From the NCBI GenBank assembly GCA_964612505.1, contig CAZTEX010000008.1, positions 21,513 to 85,512 of the forward strand: a DNA stretch of 64,000 nt. Reading direction: 5' to 3'. The translations under genes were made by a program, and so were the position numbers. Source of the DNA: JAAZZY01 sp964612505. Its GTDB lineage: Bacteria; Chlamydiota; Chlamydiia; Chlamydiales; JAAZZY01. Shown here piece after piece: positions 15,977-25,010 of this stretch. How positions within the stretch are numbered: position 1 is the stretch's first letter; every line of letters starts with the position of its first letter. A model generated the notes under the pieces. The model did no database searches and was not told the origin of the DNA. It was given only the letters and a program-made list of their open reading frames with translations.

Positions 15977-16314
15977 TTTTTAAAGACCGCTTTGAAATGA
16001 GCAAAAGCTTGTTTTGCACAGTAAAGGCTTAAGATCCCGGCTGTGATTGCTGCAAAGTCTAAGAAAGGGTCACTATATTGATTATTATTAAAATAATCTG
16101 ACCATGTCTTAAATCTAGGCTGAGTGAACTGCTTGGCGCTATCTCCAGGGATGCAAATAGAAAAAGTATTTGAAGTGCTAAATCCTCTCAAGTTATGCAC
16201 ATCAACGCAGATTTGCTTGTTGAAGTGGGCGAGTGACAAACTAGCAAAAGTGAATGCGGCTGCGGCATTTAACGCTCCATAGCCAGCATGGGTCAGTACT
16301 TTAGTAAGGCTCAT
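15973..16314 (-). CDS. Small putative membrane protein, unknown
   Basis: A 113-residue product I do not recognise. Hydrophobic stretches lie near both ends (YGALNAAAAFTFASLSLAHF, and FAAITAGILSLYCAKQAF), with a soluble middle of about 50 residues holding two cysteines. This would give a two-helix membrane protein with the middle on one side. GAGG seven bases ahead of the ATG supports it as a real gene. Its stop overlaps the lepA stop by four bases, tail to tail. Confidence 0.6.
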   Translation of the reverse strand: MSLTKVLTHAGYGALNAAAAFTFASLSLAHFNKQICVDVHNLRGFSTSNTFSICIPGDSAKQFTQPRFKTWSDYFNNNQYSDPFLDFAAITAGILSLYCAKQAFAHFKAVFKN

Positions 16315-16479
16315 AAAATCCTCAAATTTTTTCTTTGGGTTTATTTTACCTAAAAATTATAAAGAAATTGTAAAGAATGTGGCTGTTTTTCTAAGCTTTT
16401 GTAAATAAAAATATTCAAATAATTCAGAACTTACTATAGGTCAATAGGGTATAACACCATGCTGTTTGGAGTTTAGCAA

Positions 16480-18973
16480 ATGACTTTTGATCCTATAGGA
16501 CATACTGAACTTGAATACTGCTTGGGATTTCCTAGTTCAAATGATGAAAGCCAGCTAACCCTTAGGTGGAAGCAACGTAATATCGAAGTCAAATTAAATT
16601 GTCCTTTAGTGGAGAATAAAAGCGAGCCCACTTCATATATGTTTAGTCACTATCATTACGGGGCTAAAGATGCCGATGAATTAATGGCTATTCCATTGAG
16701 TTCAAGTGTCATTGCTTATGCAGATCTTGGTGATCTTCCGGATGCATCCACTGTTGCCCTTGTTCGCAAAATAATAGGATACATTCAACTTACCTCAGAA
16801 TTAGAGCCTTGGATCGCGGCCTCTCCTTCGGAAGAAGAGAATCGAATGGAGGCAAGTAAGCGCATTATTGATTGCTTTAATAATGCTTCTGATCACCTTG
16901 GTCTAAATAATTTAGGCCTATCTTCTCTTCCTGAAAGCATTGGGCGAATCAGGACTTTAAGAGTGCTTAATCTATCTGAGAATAGACTGACTTCACTTCC
17001 TGAGAGCATTGGACAACTGGAGGCTTTAACAGAGCTGGATTTAGCTCATAATGAACTGACTTCACTTCCTGAGAGCATTGGAGAACTGGGGGCTTTAACA
17101 GACCTTAATCTAGCTCGTAATGAACTATATTCTCTTCCTAGGAGCTTTGGACAACTCAGAGCATTAACGAAACTTAATTTATTTAAAAATCATTTGAACC
17201 TTCTTCCCGAGAACTTTGGGCAACTGGGGGCTTTAATAGATCTTAATCTATCCTGTAATGATCTTTCTTCTCTTCCGGATAACATGAGGCAACTGACAGT
17301 TTTAACGAAGCTCGAACTAGCATTCAATAGCTTCTTTGATCTTCCAAATAGCATTGGACAGCTAAGAGCATTAACAGAGCNNNNNNNNNNNNNNNNNNNN
17401 NNNNNNNNNNNNNNNNNNNNNNNNNNNNNNNNNNNNNNNNNNNNNNNNNNNNNNNNNNNNNNNNNNNNNNNNNNNNNNNNTTGTTCTAGCAGGAAATCGC
17501 CTTTCTTCTCTTCCCGATAGTATTGGGCAACTCAGAGCTCTCATTACTCTTAATTTATCAGATAATCAACTCCCATCTCTTCCAAATAGTATTGGACAGC
17601 TAAGAGCATTAACAGAGCTTGTTCTAGCAGGAAATCGCCTTTCTTCTCTTCCCGATAGTATTGGGCAACTCAGTGCTCTTATTACTCTTAATTTATCAGA
17701 TAATCAACTCCCATCTCTTCCAGAAAACTTTGGCGAGCTGAGAGCTTTAAGAAGACTTAACCTAAGACACAATCAACTTACAATAATTCCTGAGAACTTT
17801 GGCGAGCTGAGAGCTTTAGAAGATCTGAATCTATCAGCCAATCAACTCTCATCTCTCCCAGAAAACTTTAACGAGCTGATAGCTTTAAGAAGGCTTGACA
17901 TAAGGCACAATCGACTTACAATAATTCCTGAGAACCTTCAGGAACACATGGCTTTAAATTTAATGTCAGATATTTTTCAGAATAATCCACTCGCTATTGA
18001 TCATGATGAGTTATTATCAATAAGGCTACTTCTTGGGATGCTTTCTAAATTAATAGGAGAGAATGCTCCTCAATTTAATCAAGCTTTTCTTGAAGTGGGT
18101 GAACATCCAGCCAAACTCTGGTTAATTAATTTATGGGCGACTTCTGATTTTACTAGCGGATCCACGGAAACTAAAAAAAGGCTTGCAGAAGTTGTTTTGA
18201 ACGCTTTTAAGTATGCCTCTGAACACGAAGATTTTCAAGAGTGGTTTAGTTTGTTTTTAGATACGGCTAATATTTCCTGCGTGGATAGAACCGCTCTTTC
18301 ACTCATTGATCTTGAGATCTTAATAGAATCAAAAAGACTCTCAACGATTCAAGATCCACTGGTTGCGAGAGCTTTTTTAAAAAATGCCTGGGCTACATAT
18401 TTATTACATCAACTTGCCAAAGAAACGATGAAAGAGAGGCCCGGGCTTGATGAACTGGACGTCCATTTAGCTTACTTAATAGGATGTAAAAAACCACTTG
18501 AAAAATTAGGTATTCAGCTTCCTTTTTCTTCAGAAAAGATGATGTTTTTTGAAATTACTAATTTAACAAAAGATGATTTATCAGGAGCAGTTCAAAGAGT
18601 CCAAGAGAAAATGAATAGTCCGAAAACTCTTCAAGATTTTGTGGAGTTTTTATCTTTAGAGGATGATGTCGTGGCTAAATTTTGCTTAACTCTTTTTAAG
18701 AATTTATTTGCTGAAGAGATCGAGAATGTAACAAAAGCAGCAGAAGAGAGGCAAGGACTCGTTGAAGATTTTATTGGAGCCATCAATGAAGATGAGTTGA
18801 ACCCAAAAAGTGTGCAAGATTCCAGTTTGCCTTCAGAAATAAAAAGTCTTTTATTAAAGAAACCTTTCCGAGATGTCGATCAAGAACAAGTCTATGAAGA
18901 ACTGAATAAGCTAAATAAAGATCCCTATCTTCTACTTGCTGCTAAGTATATTTTTAATGTGCAAGCAACATGA
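16480..18973 (+). CDS. LRR protein with C-terminal NEL-type E3 ubiquitin ligase domain (effector candidate), split by assembly gap
   Basis: One gene, interrupted only by the N run at 17381-17480. Without the Ns, the 300 codons before the gap join the downstream frame exactly (C plus TT gives Leu), for a product of about 797 residues. Residues 1-140 are unique. At least 13 leucine-rich repeats of 23 residues follow, of the form LxxLxLxxNxLxxLPxxIGxL. The last 340 residues match the NEL domain of IpaH/SspH/YopM-related ligases: FLDTANISCVDRTALSL holds the catalytic CxD (Cys codon 18278-18280), then DELDVHLAY, LGIQLPFSSEKMMFFEI and an acidic helical end. NEL enzymes carry ubiquitin on that cysteine and modify host proteins after type III secretion. 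Secretion and activity are inferred. Confidence 0.85.
17381..17480. other. Assembly gap (100 N) inside the LRR region
   Basis: Exactly 100 unknown bases. The sequence up to the gap (ending ACAGAGC) and the sequence after it (starting TTGTTCTAGC) are contiguous in the second repeat copy at 17612-17628. The gap therefore probably reflects repeat confusion: its true length is zero or a whole number of repeat units. Confidence 0.95.
17481..17756 (+). repeat. Two near-identical 138-bp tandem units (each two LRRs)
   Basis: 17481-17618 and 17619-17756 both start TTGTTCTAGCAGGAAATCGC and are nearly the same through two 69-base LRR codon sets, diverging only toward the end of the second. Such identity in DNA, not only in protein, points to recent expansion by unequal exchange. 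More units may be hidden in the neighbouring gap. Confidence 0.85.
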
Positions 18974-18982
18974 AAATAGAAA

Positions 18983-19705
18983 TTAATCAAATAAATCTAG
19001 CGTTGTGAGCGATTTGCGGTAGTCTCCCTCAAGCAAAGAGGAGGGGATAGCGGTGTGAATCTCTTTTAAATTGAAAAATTGAGAAAGAACCCCTGGAATC
19101 TTTTCGAGAAGGGGGTCAATATTGGGATAAAAGCGAGAGATTGAAGTAATAAACTCATCATGAGATCGATGAGATCGATATTCAGGAACTTTTTTAGGGT
19201 GTTTAAGGATGTTAATTTTATGGATATCATAATTCCATAAGAAAGAAGTATGTAAAAGCCAGCGGTTTTTGCGAATATAGAGGGCATTGCCCCCGATCTT
19301 TTTATTACCCATGACATAGTCATTTTCAATGAGTCCAAATTTTTTATGGTCAAAAACTTTCTGATAAAAGTTTCTGCCCCATTTTAAAATAGGCTCTGGG
19401 TAGCAATCAAGATGAGTATCTTCTTTGCTGCAGATAAAAGTGATAAAAAGGGTTTCTTGGTCCACATAGACAGTGCCGCCTCCGCTAAATCTTTTAATAA
19501 TAGGAACAGGTTTCTTTTGCAAACGATCTAAGTGGATCATCTCACTGGGAATTGAAGAGATGCCTAAGACGATTGCATCGGGAGATCCCATGTTGACAAT
19601 ACACCAATTTTGATCATTGGCTCGCAGTAATGCTTCTTCTAGCTCAAGTTGCTTAAAAATAGGACAATTACGAAGATGAATATATTGAATATCGGCTAGA
19701 TTCAT
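18983..19705 (-). CDS. lplA: Lipoate-protein ligase A family protein
   Basis: The 240-residue protein belongs to the biotin/lipoate ligase family. It has IVLGISSIPSEMIHLD near residue 45, the lipoyl-AMP binding block IKRFSGGGTVYVDQETLFIT around 69-88, and NKKIGGNALYIRKNRWLLHTSF holding the conserved lysine. It attaches lipoate to the E2 subunits of 2-oxoacid dehydrogenases. The C-terminal accessory domain of E. coli LplA is lacking, as is common. It follows mnmG after four bases, the same pairing I recall for CT499/CT498. An octanoyltransferase role is an alternative, since the two activities share this fold. Confidence 0.85.
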   Translation of the reverse strand: MNLADIQYIHLRNCPIFKQLELEEALLRANDQNWCIVNMGSPDAIVLGISSIPSEMIHLDRLQKKPVPIIKRFSGGGTVYVDQETLFITFICSKEDTHLDCYPEPILKWGRNFYQKVFDHKKFGLIENDYVMGNKKIGGNALYIRKNRWLLHTSFLWNYDIHKINILKHPKKVPEYRSHRSHDEFITSISRFYPNIDPLLEKIPGVLSQFFNLKEIHTAIPSSLLEGDYRKSLTTLDLFD

Positions 19706-19709
19706 CTTC

Positions 19710-21533
19710 CTATTTTCGACCCAAGGCTACTAAAAGCACTGAAATATCGGCAGGGGAAACACCCGCAATGCGAGAAGCTTGGCCTAAATTTTCTGGGTTA
19801 TATTTTTTTAATTTATCAATCGCTTCGTTGCGTAGTCCAACGATTGAAGAGTAAACGATCTCTTTAGGAATAAGCTCATTTTCTAAGTGATCAAACTTAT
19901 TGATTTCAAGCTGTTGCCGCTTGATATAACCTTCATATTTCACATGAAGTTCAATTTGGTTCTCAATCTCTTCATCATAGCTCGACACATCGCTTGAGAA
20001 TTTTTCTTTCAAGCTAGCATAACTCACTTCGGGTCTAGCTAAAATTTGTCTTAATGAGAAACCTCGAGAATCTTCTTCGGTAAATACTTTTGTTAAATGC
20101 GTAATTTCTTTTTCGATAGAAGCTTTTTTATAATTGAGTCGCTCCATTTGCTTGGAGTTAATCATCCCAAATTGATGTCCGTAAAGTCTCAATCTGAGAT
20201 CGGCATTATCTTGGCGCAAAAGCAAGCGATATTCAGCACGGGATGTAAACATACGATAAGGCTCTTCTAAGTCTTGACGAATTAAATCATCGATCATAAC
20301 GCCTATGTATGCCTCAGAGCGTCTTAAAATAAAAGGAGGTTTATTTTGAACCATTAAAACAGCATTGATACCTGCAATCAATCCTTGCGCAGCAGCTTCT
20401 TCGTAGCCTGTTGTTCCATTGATTTGCCCTGCAAGATAGAGACCTTTAATTTTCTTACTAGCCAGTGTGGAATCGATTTGTCCTGAAGTAACAAAATCAT
20501 ATTCGATTGCATAAGCTTGTCGCATCATCTGCGCGTTTTCAAGGCCGGCAATACTATGAAGTAACTCAAGTTGGACATCACAAGGGAGTGAAGTGGAAAT
20601 CCCATTCACGTAAATTTCTTTAGTATTCAACCCTTCTGGTTCTAAGAAAATCTGGTGCCGCTCTTTGTCGCTAAAACGGACAACTTTATCTTCTATCGAT
20701 GGGCAGTATCTAGGGCCAACCCCTTTAATCTTTCCACTATAGAGGGGGGAGCGATGGAGATTGTTTTGAATAATTTCTTTAGTTTTTTCTGAGGTGTAAG
20801 TGATATAACAGCTGATTTGAGGTAAACGTGGTTTTTGCGGAGGATCAAATGAAAAGTAAATATTTTCTTCACCTTTTTGCTCCTCAATCTTTTCAAAATT
20901 AATACTATCTCGATGGATTCGAGGTGGAGTCCCTGTCTTAAGTCTGGCCAGTTTAAATCCGAGCTCTTCTAAACTTTTAGATAATCCAACGGCTGGTTTA
21001 TCTCCCGCCCGCCCGCCATCGATATTGATATCACCTAAATGCATGAGCCCACGCATAAAAGTTCCAGAGGATAAGATGACAGCTTGCCCGAAATAAGTAA
21101 TGCCTTCTTTAGTGTGGACGCCGATTACTTTTTGGTTTTCCACCAAAATATCTTCTGTCGTCCCTTGAATAATATCTAGGTTGGGAGTTTGTTCAAGAAG
21201 AGATTTAACATTGAATTGATAATGAACTTTATCAGCTTGTGCCCGAGGAGCCCAAACTGCAGGTCCTTTGGATGCATTTAGCATGCGAAACTGTATGCCG
21301 CTCTCGTCAATAGCACGACCCATTAGGCCACCTAGTGCGTCGATTTCGCGCACCATGTGGCCTTTACCAATTCCACCAACAGCTGGATTACAGCTCATTT
21401 TGGCGATGGTATCCAAGTTCATAGTAAGTAGAAGAGTGGAAGCGCCCATTTGTGCGGCAGCATGTGAGGCTTCACATCCTGCATGTCCTCCTCCAATTAC
21501 TATAACATCATAGTTTTTGGGGTATTTCCACAT
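19710..21533 (-). CDS. mnmG: tRNA uridine-34 5-carboxymethylaminomethyl modification enzyme MnmG (GidA)
   Basis: The 607-residue flavoprotein starts DVIVIGGGHAGCEASHAAA, a textbook FAD dinucleotide loop. It carries the GidA signatures CNPAVGGIGKGHMVREIDALGG, DGGRAGDKPAVGLS, LKTGTPPRI and the C-terminal ASRIAGVSPADISVLL. With MnmE it modifies the wobble uridine of several tRNAs. Length and motif order are normal. It heads a short unit with lplA. The dnaB-gidA-lplA arrangement is conserved in chlamydiae as I recall, though here a COX24-like gene and an FMN reductase have come between dnaB and mnmG. Confidence 0.96.
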   Translation of the reverse strand: MWKYPKNYDVIVIGGGHAGCEASHAAAQMGASTLLLTMNLDTIAKMSCNPAVGGIGKGHMVREIDALGGLMGRAIDESGIQFRMLNASKGPAVWAPRAQADKVHYQFNVKSLLEQTPNLDIIQGTTEDILVENQKVIGVHTKEGITYFGQAVILSSGTFMRGLMHLGDINIDGGRAGDKPAVGLSKSLEELGFKLARLKTGTPPRIHRDSINFEKIEEQKGEENIYFSFDPPQKPRLPQISCYITYTSEKTKEIIQNNLHRSPLYSGKIKGVGPRYCPSIEDKVVRFSDKERHQIFLEPEGLNTKEIYVNGISTSLPCDVQLELLHSIAGLENAQMMRQAYAIEYDFVTSGQIDSTLASKKIKGLYLAGQINGTTGYEEAAAQGLIAGINAVLMVQNKPPFILRRSEAYIGVMIDDLIRQDLEEPYRMFTSRAEYRLLLRQDNADLRLRLYGHQFGMINSKQMERLNYKKASIEKEITHLTKVFTEEDSRGFSLRQILARPEVSYASLKEKFSSDVSSYDEEIENQIELHVKYEGYIKRQQLEINKFDHLENELIPKEIVYSSIVGLRNEAIDKLKKYNPENLGQASRIAGVSPADISVLLVALGRK

Positions 21534-21550
21534 ACTAAGAAGTTAGATAG

Positions 21551-21640
21551 TTATTTTTTCTTATGACGATCTCTACGTCTACGTTTTTTTCGCTTATGCT
21601 TAGAGATTTTTTTTCTGCGTTTTTTAAGAACTGATGACAT
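21551..21640 (-). CDS. 29-residue basic protein of the AURKAIP1/COX24 (DUF1713) type
   Basis: A tiny complete gene: MSSVLKKRRKKISKHKRKKR followed by RRRDRHKKK. The SVLKKRRKKxxKHKxKKR pattern is that of the AURKAIP1/COX24 domain, known from mitochondrial ribosome-associated proteins and from very short bacterial proteins. Almost every residue is Lys, Arg or His, so a ribosomal-RNA-binding role is likely by family. It lies 17 bases upstream of mnmG on the same strand. Its size means gene finders may miss it. Such small basic ribosomal proteins can also be gained or lost between lineages. Confidence 0.8.
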   Translation of the reverse strand: MSSVLKKRRKKISKHKRKKRRRRDRHKKK

Positions 21641-21767
21641 CTAATATTACAGAGGTTTTTAGTTAATTATTTGAAAAACAAAGCAATTCTAGGTGATTTC
21701 TTGGATAAAAGTAAAGCACTACTTATTAAAGAAAATCATTTGAGAAATTCAAAGTTTTTTTTGAATT

Positions 21768-22313
21768 TTAAATGAATTGAACAAAGCCATTTAAAGAAGA
21801 AAGGAATCGTTTTTCCGTCTCTGGATCTTTCAATTTTCCTTGCGAATCAAAGGCGTTATGGGCTTGTCCAAGGACAAAAGATTTTTCAAAATAGGGTTTA
21901 ACATTCAGATATTTGAGTATAGGAAGCCAAGCTATTTGTGCATAAGTGGAACCTTCCATGCTCCCAGCTGCTCCAATCACCCAAGTGGGTTTATTTCCAA
22001 AAACCTTTGCAATATCACTAGTGGGCCTTGAAAGCCAATCGAGGGCGTTTTTTAAAACTCCAGGAATGGAACGGTTATATTCAGGTGTGCTAATAAGCAA
22101 TCCATCTGCGTGAATAATTTTATTTTTGAGCTCGGTTACTGCTGGAGGAAGACCGCTGGCTTGTTCATCATCTTGATTATATAAAGGGATATTTTGGATA
22201 GAGGCAATTTCGATTTGACAGTTGGGAATGTTAAAGTTAGAAGCTATTTGAAGGAGCGCAGTATTAAAAGAGTCTTTTCGTAAGCTTCCTGAAATAGCAA
22301 TAATTGTTTTCAT
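21768..22313 (-). CDS. NADPH-dependent FMN reductase family protein (ChrR/azoreductase-like)
   Basis: This flavodoxin-like protein has 181 residues. It opens with IIAISGSLRKDSFNTALLQ, the phosphate-binding loop of the NADPH-dependent FMN reductases. It continues with GLLISTPEYNRSIPGVLKNA, the family's PEYN motif, and DWLSRP. It probably reduces quinones or other small acceptors through FMN as a dimer. It starts 29 bases after the dnaB stop on the same strand, so co-transcription is possible. Nothing appears missing. The natural substrate cannot be deduced. Confidence 0.88.
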   Translation of the reverse strand: MKTIIAISGSLRKDSFNTALLQIASNFNIPNCQIEIASIQNIPLYNQDDEQASGLPPAVTELKNKIIHADGLLISTPEYNRSIPGVLKNALDWLSRPTSDIAKVFGNKPTWVIGAAGSMEGSTYAQIAWLPILKYLNVKPYFEKSFVLGQAHNAFDSQGKLKDPETEKRFLSSLNGFVQFI

Positions 22314-22342
22314 AGATTTTCTTTAATCTTTAAATTGTTTTT

Positions 22343-23737
22343 TTAAAATGCAGCTGTTTCTGGCATGTAATTTGAAAATTTAGCGACTTCTTTTAAGAAA
22401 GTTAAATTGACGTTCCCAATAGCCCCGTGTCTGTTTTTAGCAATGATGAGTTCTGCCATCCCAGGTTTATCCATAGGATCGTAATAATCTCGTCTAAGCA
22501 TAAAAATAACAACATCGGCATCTTGTTCAATACTTCCACTTTCTCGTAGATCGCTCATCATAGGGCGGTGGCCTGTTCTCTCCTCTACACGCCTTGAGAG
22601 CTGAGATAAACAAATAATAGGAATGTTGAGCTCTCTAGCCAGATTTTTAAGGAGTCTGGAAATCTCTGAGATCTCATGTTGTCGGCTTTCTAAATTGCGT
22701 GTGGAGTTAGAGCCTGATAACAGTTGTAAATAGTCGACGATTAACAGATTGATATTGTAGGCCTCTTTCATTCGGCGAGCTCGTGCGCGCAGATCGGTAA
22801 TTTTAATTCCTGGTTGATCGTCAATAACAATATTGTGTTTTTGGAAATCACTGACTGCTGAGACAACACTTTGATATTCTACTCCATTGAGTGAGCCTGT
22901 TGCAATTTTAGAAGCTTCAACTTCTGCGCGCGCGCAAATGAGTCGATGCAGCAATTGTTCTGCAGCCATTTCCAGAGAGAAAATACCTACCGATAAGTTA
23001 TTATGAAGCGCTACATTGGCTGCGATGTTTAGAGCGAGCAATGTTTTTCCCATTGCCGGTCTAGCAGCTAAGATAATAAGGTTGGATTTTCCTAATCCAT
23101 TAATTGTTCGATCAAGATCTACAAAATGAGAAGGAATTCCTGTGATACCCAAGTCACCTTCGGGGCGATTTTGATATTGCTCTTGTCGCTGCTCAAGTTC
23201 TCGCAAGTAGGGTAGTGTTGATTCAGCTTTAAGTCCTGAGATTAAATCAGGGACATTCACGCCAATATTAGATCGATTGGATTGGCTGATTTGAAAGAGC
23301 TTTTGTTGAGCTTCATCCAGCGCTGAAAAAACATCTTCAGGTTCATCAAAAGCATCTCTTTCAATTTCTTGAGCCGTTCGCACCATTCTTCTTAAAACCG
23401 CTTTCTCATGCACTAAATGAGTGTAGTGCTCGATATGCGCTGAAGTTCCAGCATATTGCGCTAATGTCGTTAAATAACTAACGCCACCTACAGTAGTGAG
23501 TTTGTCGCGACGTTTTAATTCTTCTGCAACAAGGTGTACATCGGCAGGTTTATCACTTTTATATAAAAACTTCATCGCAGAGAAAATGATCAAATGCTCA
23601 TTGAAGTAGAAATCACTATCATCTAATAAATCGACAGCAGTGTTAAGGCTATTGATGCTCGTCAGCATACAGCCAAGAACCATCATTTCAGCTTCTTTGG
23701 AATGAGGAGGAACTTTTGAAAATTTTTTTTCAGACAT
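22343..23737 (-). CDS. dnaB: Replicative DNA helicase DnaB
   Basis: The 464-residue hexameric helicase unwinds DNA at the fork. The N-terminal collar begins VPPHSKEAEMMVLGCML. The RecA-like C-terminal domain has Walker A AARPAMGKT near 210-220, Walker B LLIVDYLQLL and the conserved RESGSIEQDADVV. Length is normal and there is no intein. A strand-specific upstream region of about 140 bases (23738-23877) separates it from an unknown gene. In C. trachomatis I recall dnaB (CT497) beside gidA. Confidence 0.96.
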   Translation of the reverse strand: MSEKKFSKVPPHSKEAEMMVLGCMLTSINSLNTAVDLLDDSDFYFNEHLIIFSAMKFLYKSDKPADVHLVAEELKRRDKLTTVGGVSYLTTLAQYAGTSAHIEHYTHLVHEKAVLRRMVRTAQEIERDAFDEPEDVFSALDEAQQKLFQISQSNRSNIGVNVPDLISGLKAESTLPYLRELEQRQEQYQNRPEGDLGITGIPSHFVDLDRTINGLGKSNLIILAARPAMGKTLLALNIAANVALHNNLSVGIFSLEMAAEQLLHRLICARAEVEASKIATGSLNGVEYQSVVSAVSDFQKHNIVIDDQPGIKITDLRARARRMKEAYNINLLIVDYLQLLSGSNSTRNLESRQHEISEISRLLKNLARELNIPIICLSQLSRRVEERTGHRPMMSDLRESGSIEQDADVVIFMLRRDYYDPMDKPGMAELIIAKNRHGAIGNVNLTFLKEVAKFSNYMPETAAF

Positions 23738-23877
23738 TTTTTGTTGTAATTGTTTTAACTTTTCAAAATAGCATACCGCTAATGTTTAGTCAAAAACAAT
23801 CATTGTCTAAAAAATGTAATTATTGAATGGGTTTTTTTCAATAGCAGCATGAGATTGTCATTAAAGAAAAAAAATCT

Positions 23878-24504
23878 CTATTCAGTAAGAGTAGTTTCAA
23901 AAACAAATGATTCTTCAGTATCACTTTCATTTAGGACAAAGGAATTGATCTTCGTAGGAGTTTGAGATGCCTCTATTGGGGAGAAACGAAGCTCTTGAAT
24001 ATTTGATTGCCGGATTGTATAACCATATGGAAAACATAAAAAATATTTGCAAGTTTCTACGTCTTCTACAGGCATTAATTCTACCTGTAACTGTTTTGTT
24101 CGAGCCACTGTGTTTACAAATAATAGACGAAACATTTTAGCTGTCAGGTTACTATCAAAATTTAAAATAACTGTACCTGATAGTTGACGAAGTGCCCCTT
24201 TTTGGTTTTGGCTCTCAGCGAGTATAGCCGTAATATCGATTGGTTCAATATCGTGAAATTGCCATCTTTGTTCCTCATGATCGGGAACTCTATCCATAAT
24301 AACGATGGTGTTTGGTCGCGATCTTTGAGCTAAACTTTGTAAAAAGAAGCTAAATCTTGGTTCAGGTATTGCTTGAGCACAACCTTTTGAATCTCTAACA
24401 AAAACCCCTGGGAAGTAAATATTGTCCCCATTTTTTAGTACTACTGTAGGAAGTAACGTGCCATAATGGGGGCCTTGACGTGAACTGAGTTCAAAAGTAG
24501 ACAT
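23878..24504 (-). CDS. Hypothetical protein, unknown
   Basis: I do not recognise this 208-residue protein. It is soluble, lacks a signal peptide, and has a mixed strand-rich composition (GTVILNFDSNLTAKMFRLLF, YFLCFPYGYTIRQSNIQEL). There is no visible motif and no strong Shine-Dalgarno upstream of ATG 24504. The codon pattern and length argue that it is coding. It stands alone between the dnaB promoter region and a 52-residue gene. It may be a lineage-specific protein. Confidence 0.55.
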   Translation of the reverse strand: MSTFELSSRQGPHYGTLLPTVVLKNGDNIYFPGVFVRDSKGCAQAIPEPRFSFFLQSLAQRSRPNTIVIMDRVPDHEEQRWQFHDIEPIDITAILAESQNQKGALRQLSGTVILNFDSNLTAKMFRLLFVNTVARTKQLQVELMPVEDVETCKYFLCFPYGYTIRQSNIQELRFSPIEASQTPTKINSFVLNESDTEESFVFETTLTE

Positions 24505-24574
24505 ATTGATTTTTTTTGGGTTGTAAAATTTTAAATTTCAAAGTATTATGAATGGGAGCCTGGTTTTTTACAAC

Positions 24575-24733
24575 TTAAGTTTCCTTTTTCTTTGGTCGGT
24601 GTACCTTCACCCCCTTTTTAGCCATATAAGTAGCTAAAGCATAGGGTTCGTCAATTTCAGAATGTTTTTTGAGTTTCTTAGCTAACTCGTTTCTTTTGCG
24701 TATCTCCGAAGCGGTTAATTTTTTCCCAACCAT
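24575..24733 (-). CDS. 52-residue basic protein with an ideal Shine-Dalgarno, unknown
   Basis: The small ORF starts MVGKKLTASEIRKRNELAKK and ends VHRPKKKET. It is preceded by AAGGAGGTG (24739-24747) five bases before the ATG, the best ribosome site in this part of the window, which is why I call it. About a third of residues are Lys or Arg, and two helices with a YALATYMAKKGVKVH segment are likely. The pattern might suit a small nucleic-acid-binding or ribosome-associated protein, but I know no family for it. Confidence 0.62.
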   Translation of the reverse strand: MVGKKLTASEIRKRNELAKKLKKHSEIDEPYALATYMAKKGVKVHRPKKKET

Positions 24734-24909
24734 AATAACACCTCCTTGATCCTATCTAAATTCTAAAAAAAATAAGTGTATAGGGCAAATATTTTAATAA
24801 TTATTTTATAATCAATGGATTAGACGGTTTTTCACAGAGGTGTAAGTAGTGTAAATTGCTCTTGTAAAAAACTTTATGATCCGTTTATCATTTCCCTTCA
24901 AATTTTTCT

Positions 24910-24996
24910 GGAAAGATGGCTGAGTGGCCGAAGGCACGTCCCTGCTAAGGACGCGTACTCGTAAGGGTACCGAGGGTTCAAATCCCTCTCTTTCCG
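24910..24996 (+). tRNA. tRNA-Ser (anticodon GCU)
   Basis: An 87-base class II tRNA. The acceptor arm GGAAAGA pairs with TCTTTCC (24989-24995) and G24996 follows. The anticodon stem CGTCC/GGACG (24937-24941 and 24949-24953) frames the loop CTGCTAA with anticodon GCT at 24944-24946. The long variable arm (TACTCGTAAGGGTA) and the GGGTTCAAATCCC T arm are as expected for serine tRNA reading AGC/AGU. CCA is not encoded. Confidence 0.96.
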
Positions 24997-25010
24997 TCAT
25001 ATGACCACTC

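Noticed and set aside
17948..18973. Separate 341-residue gene after the LRR region
   Set aside because: The frame is open upstream through the LRRs; the ATG is internal to one LRR-NEL gene.
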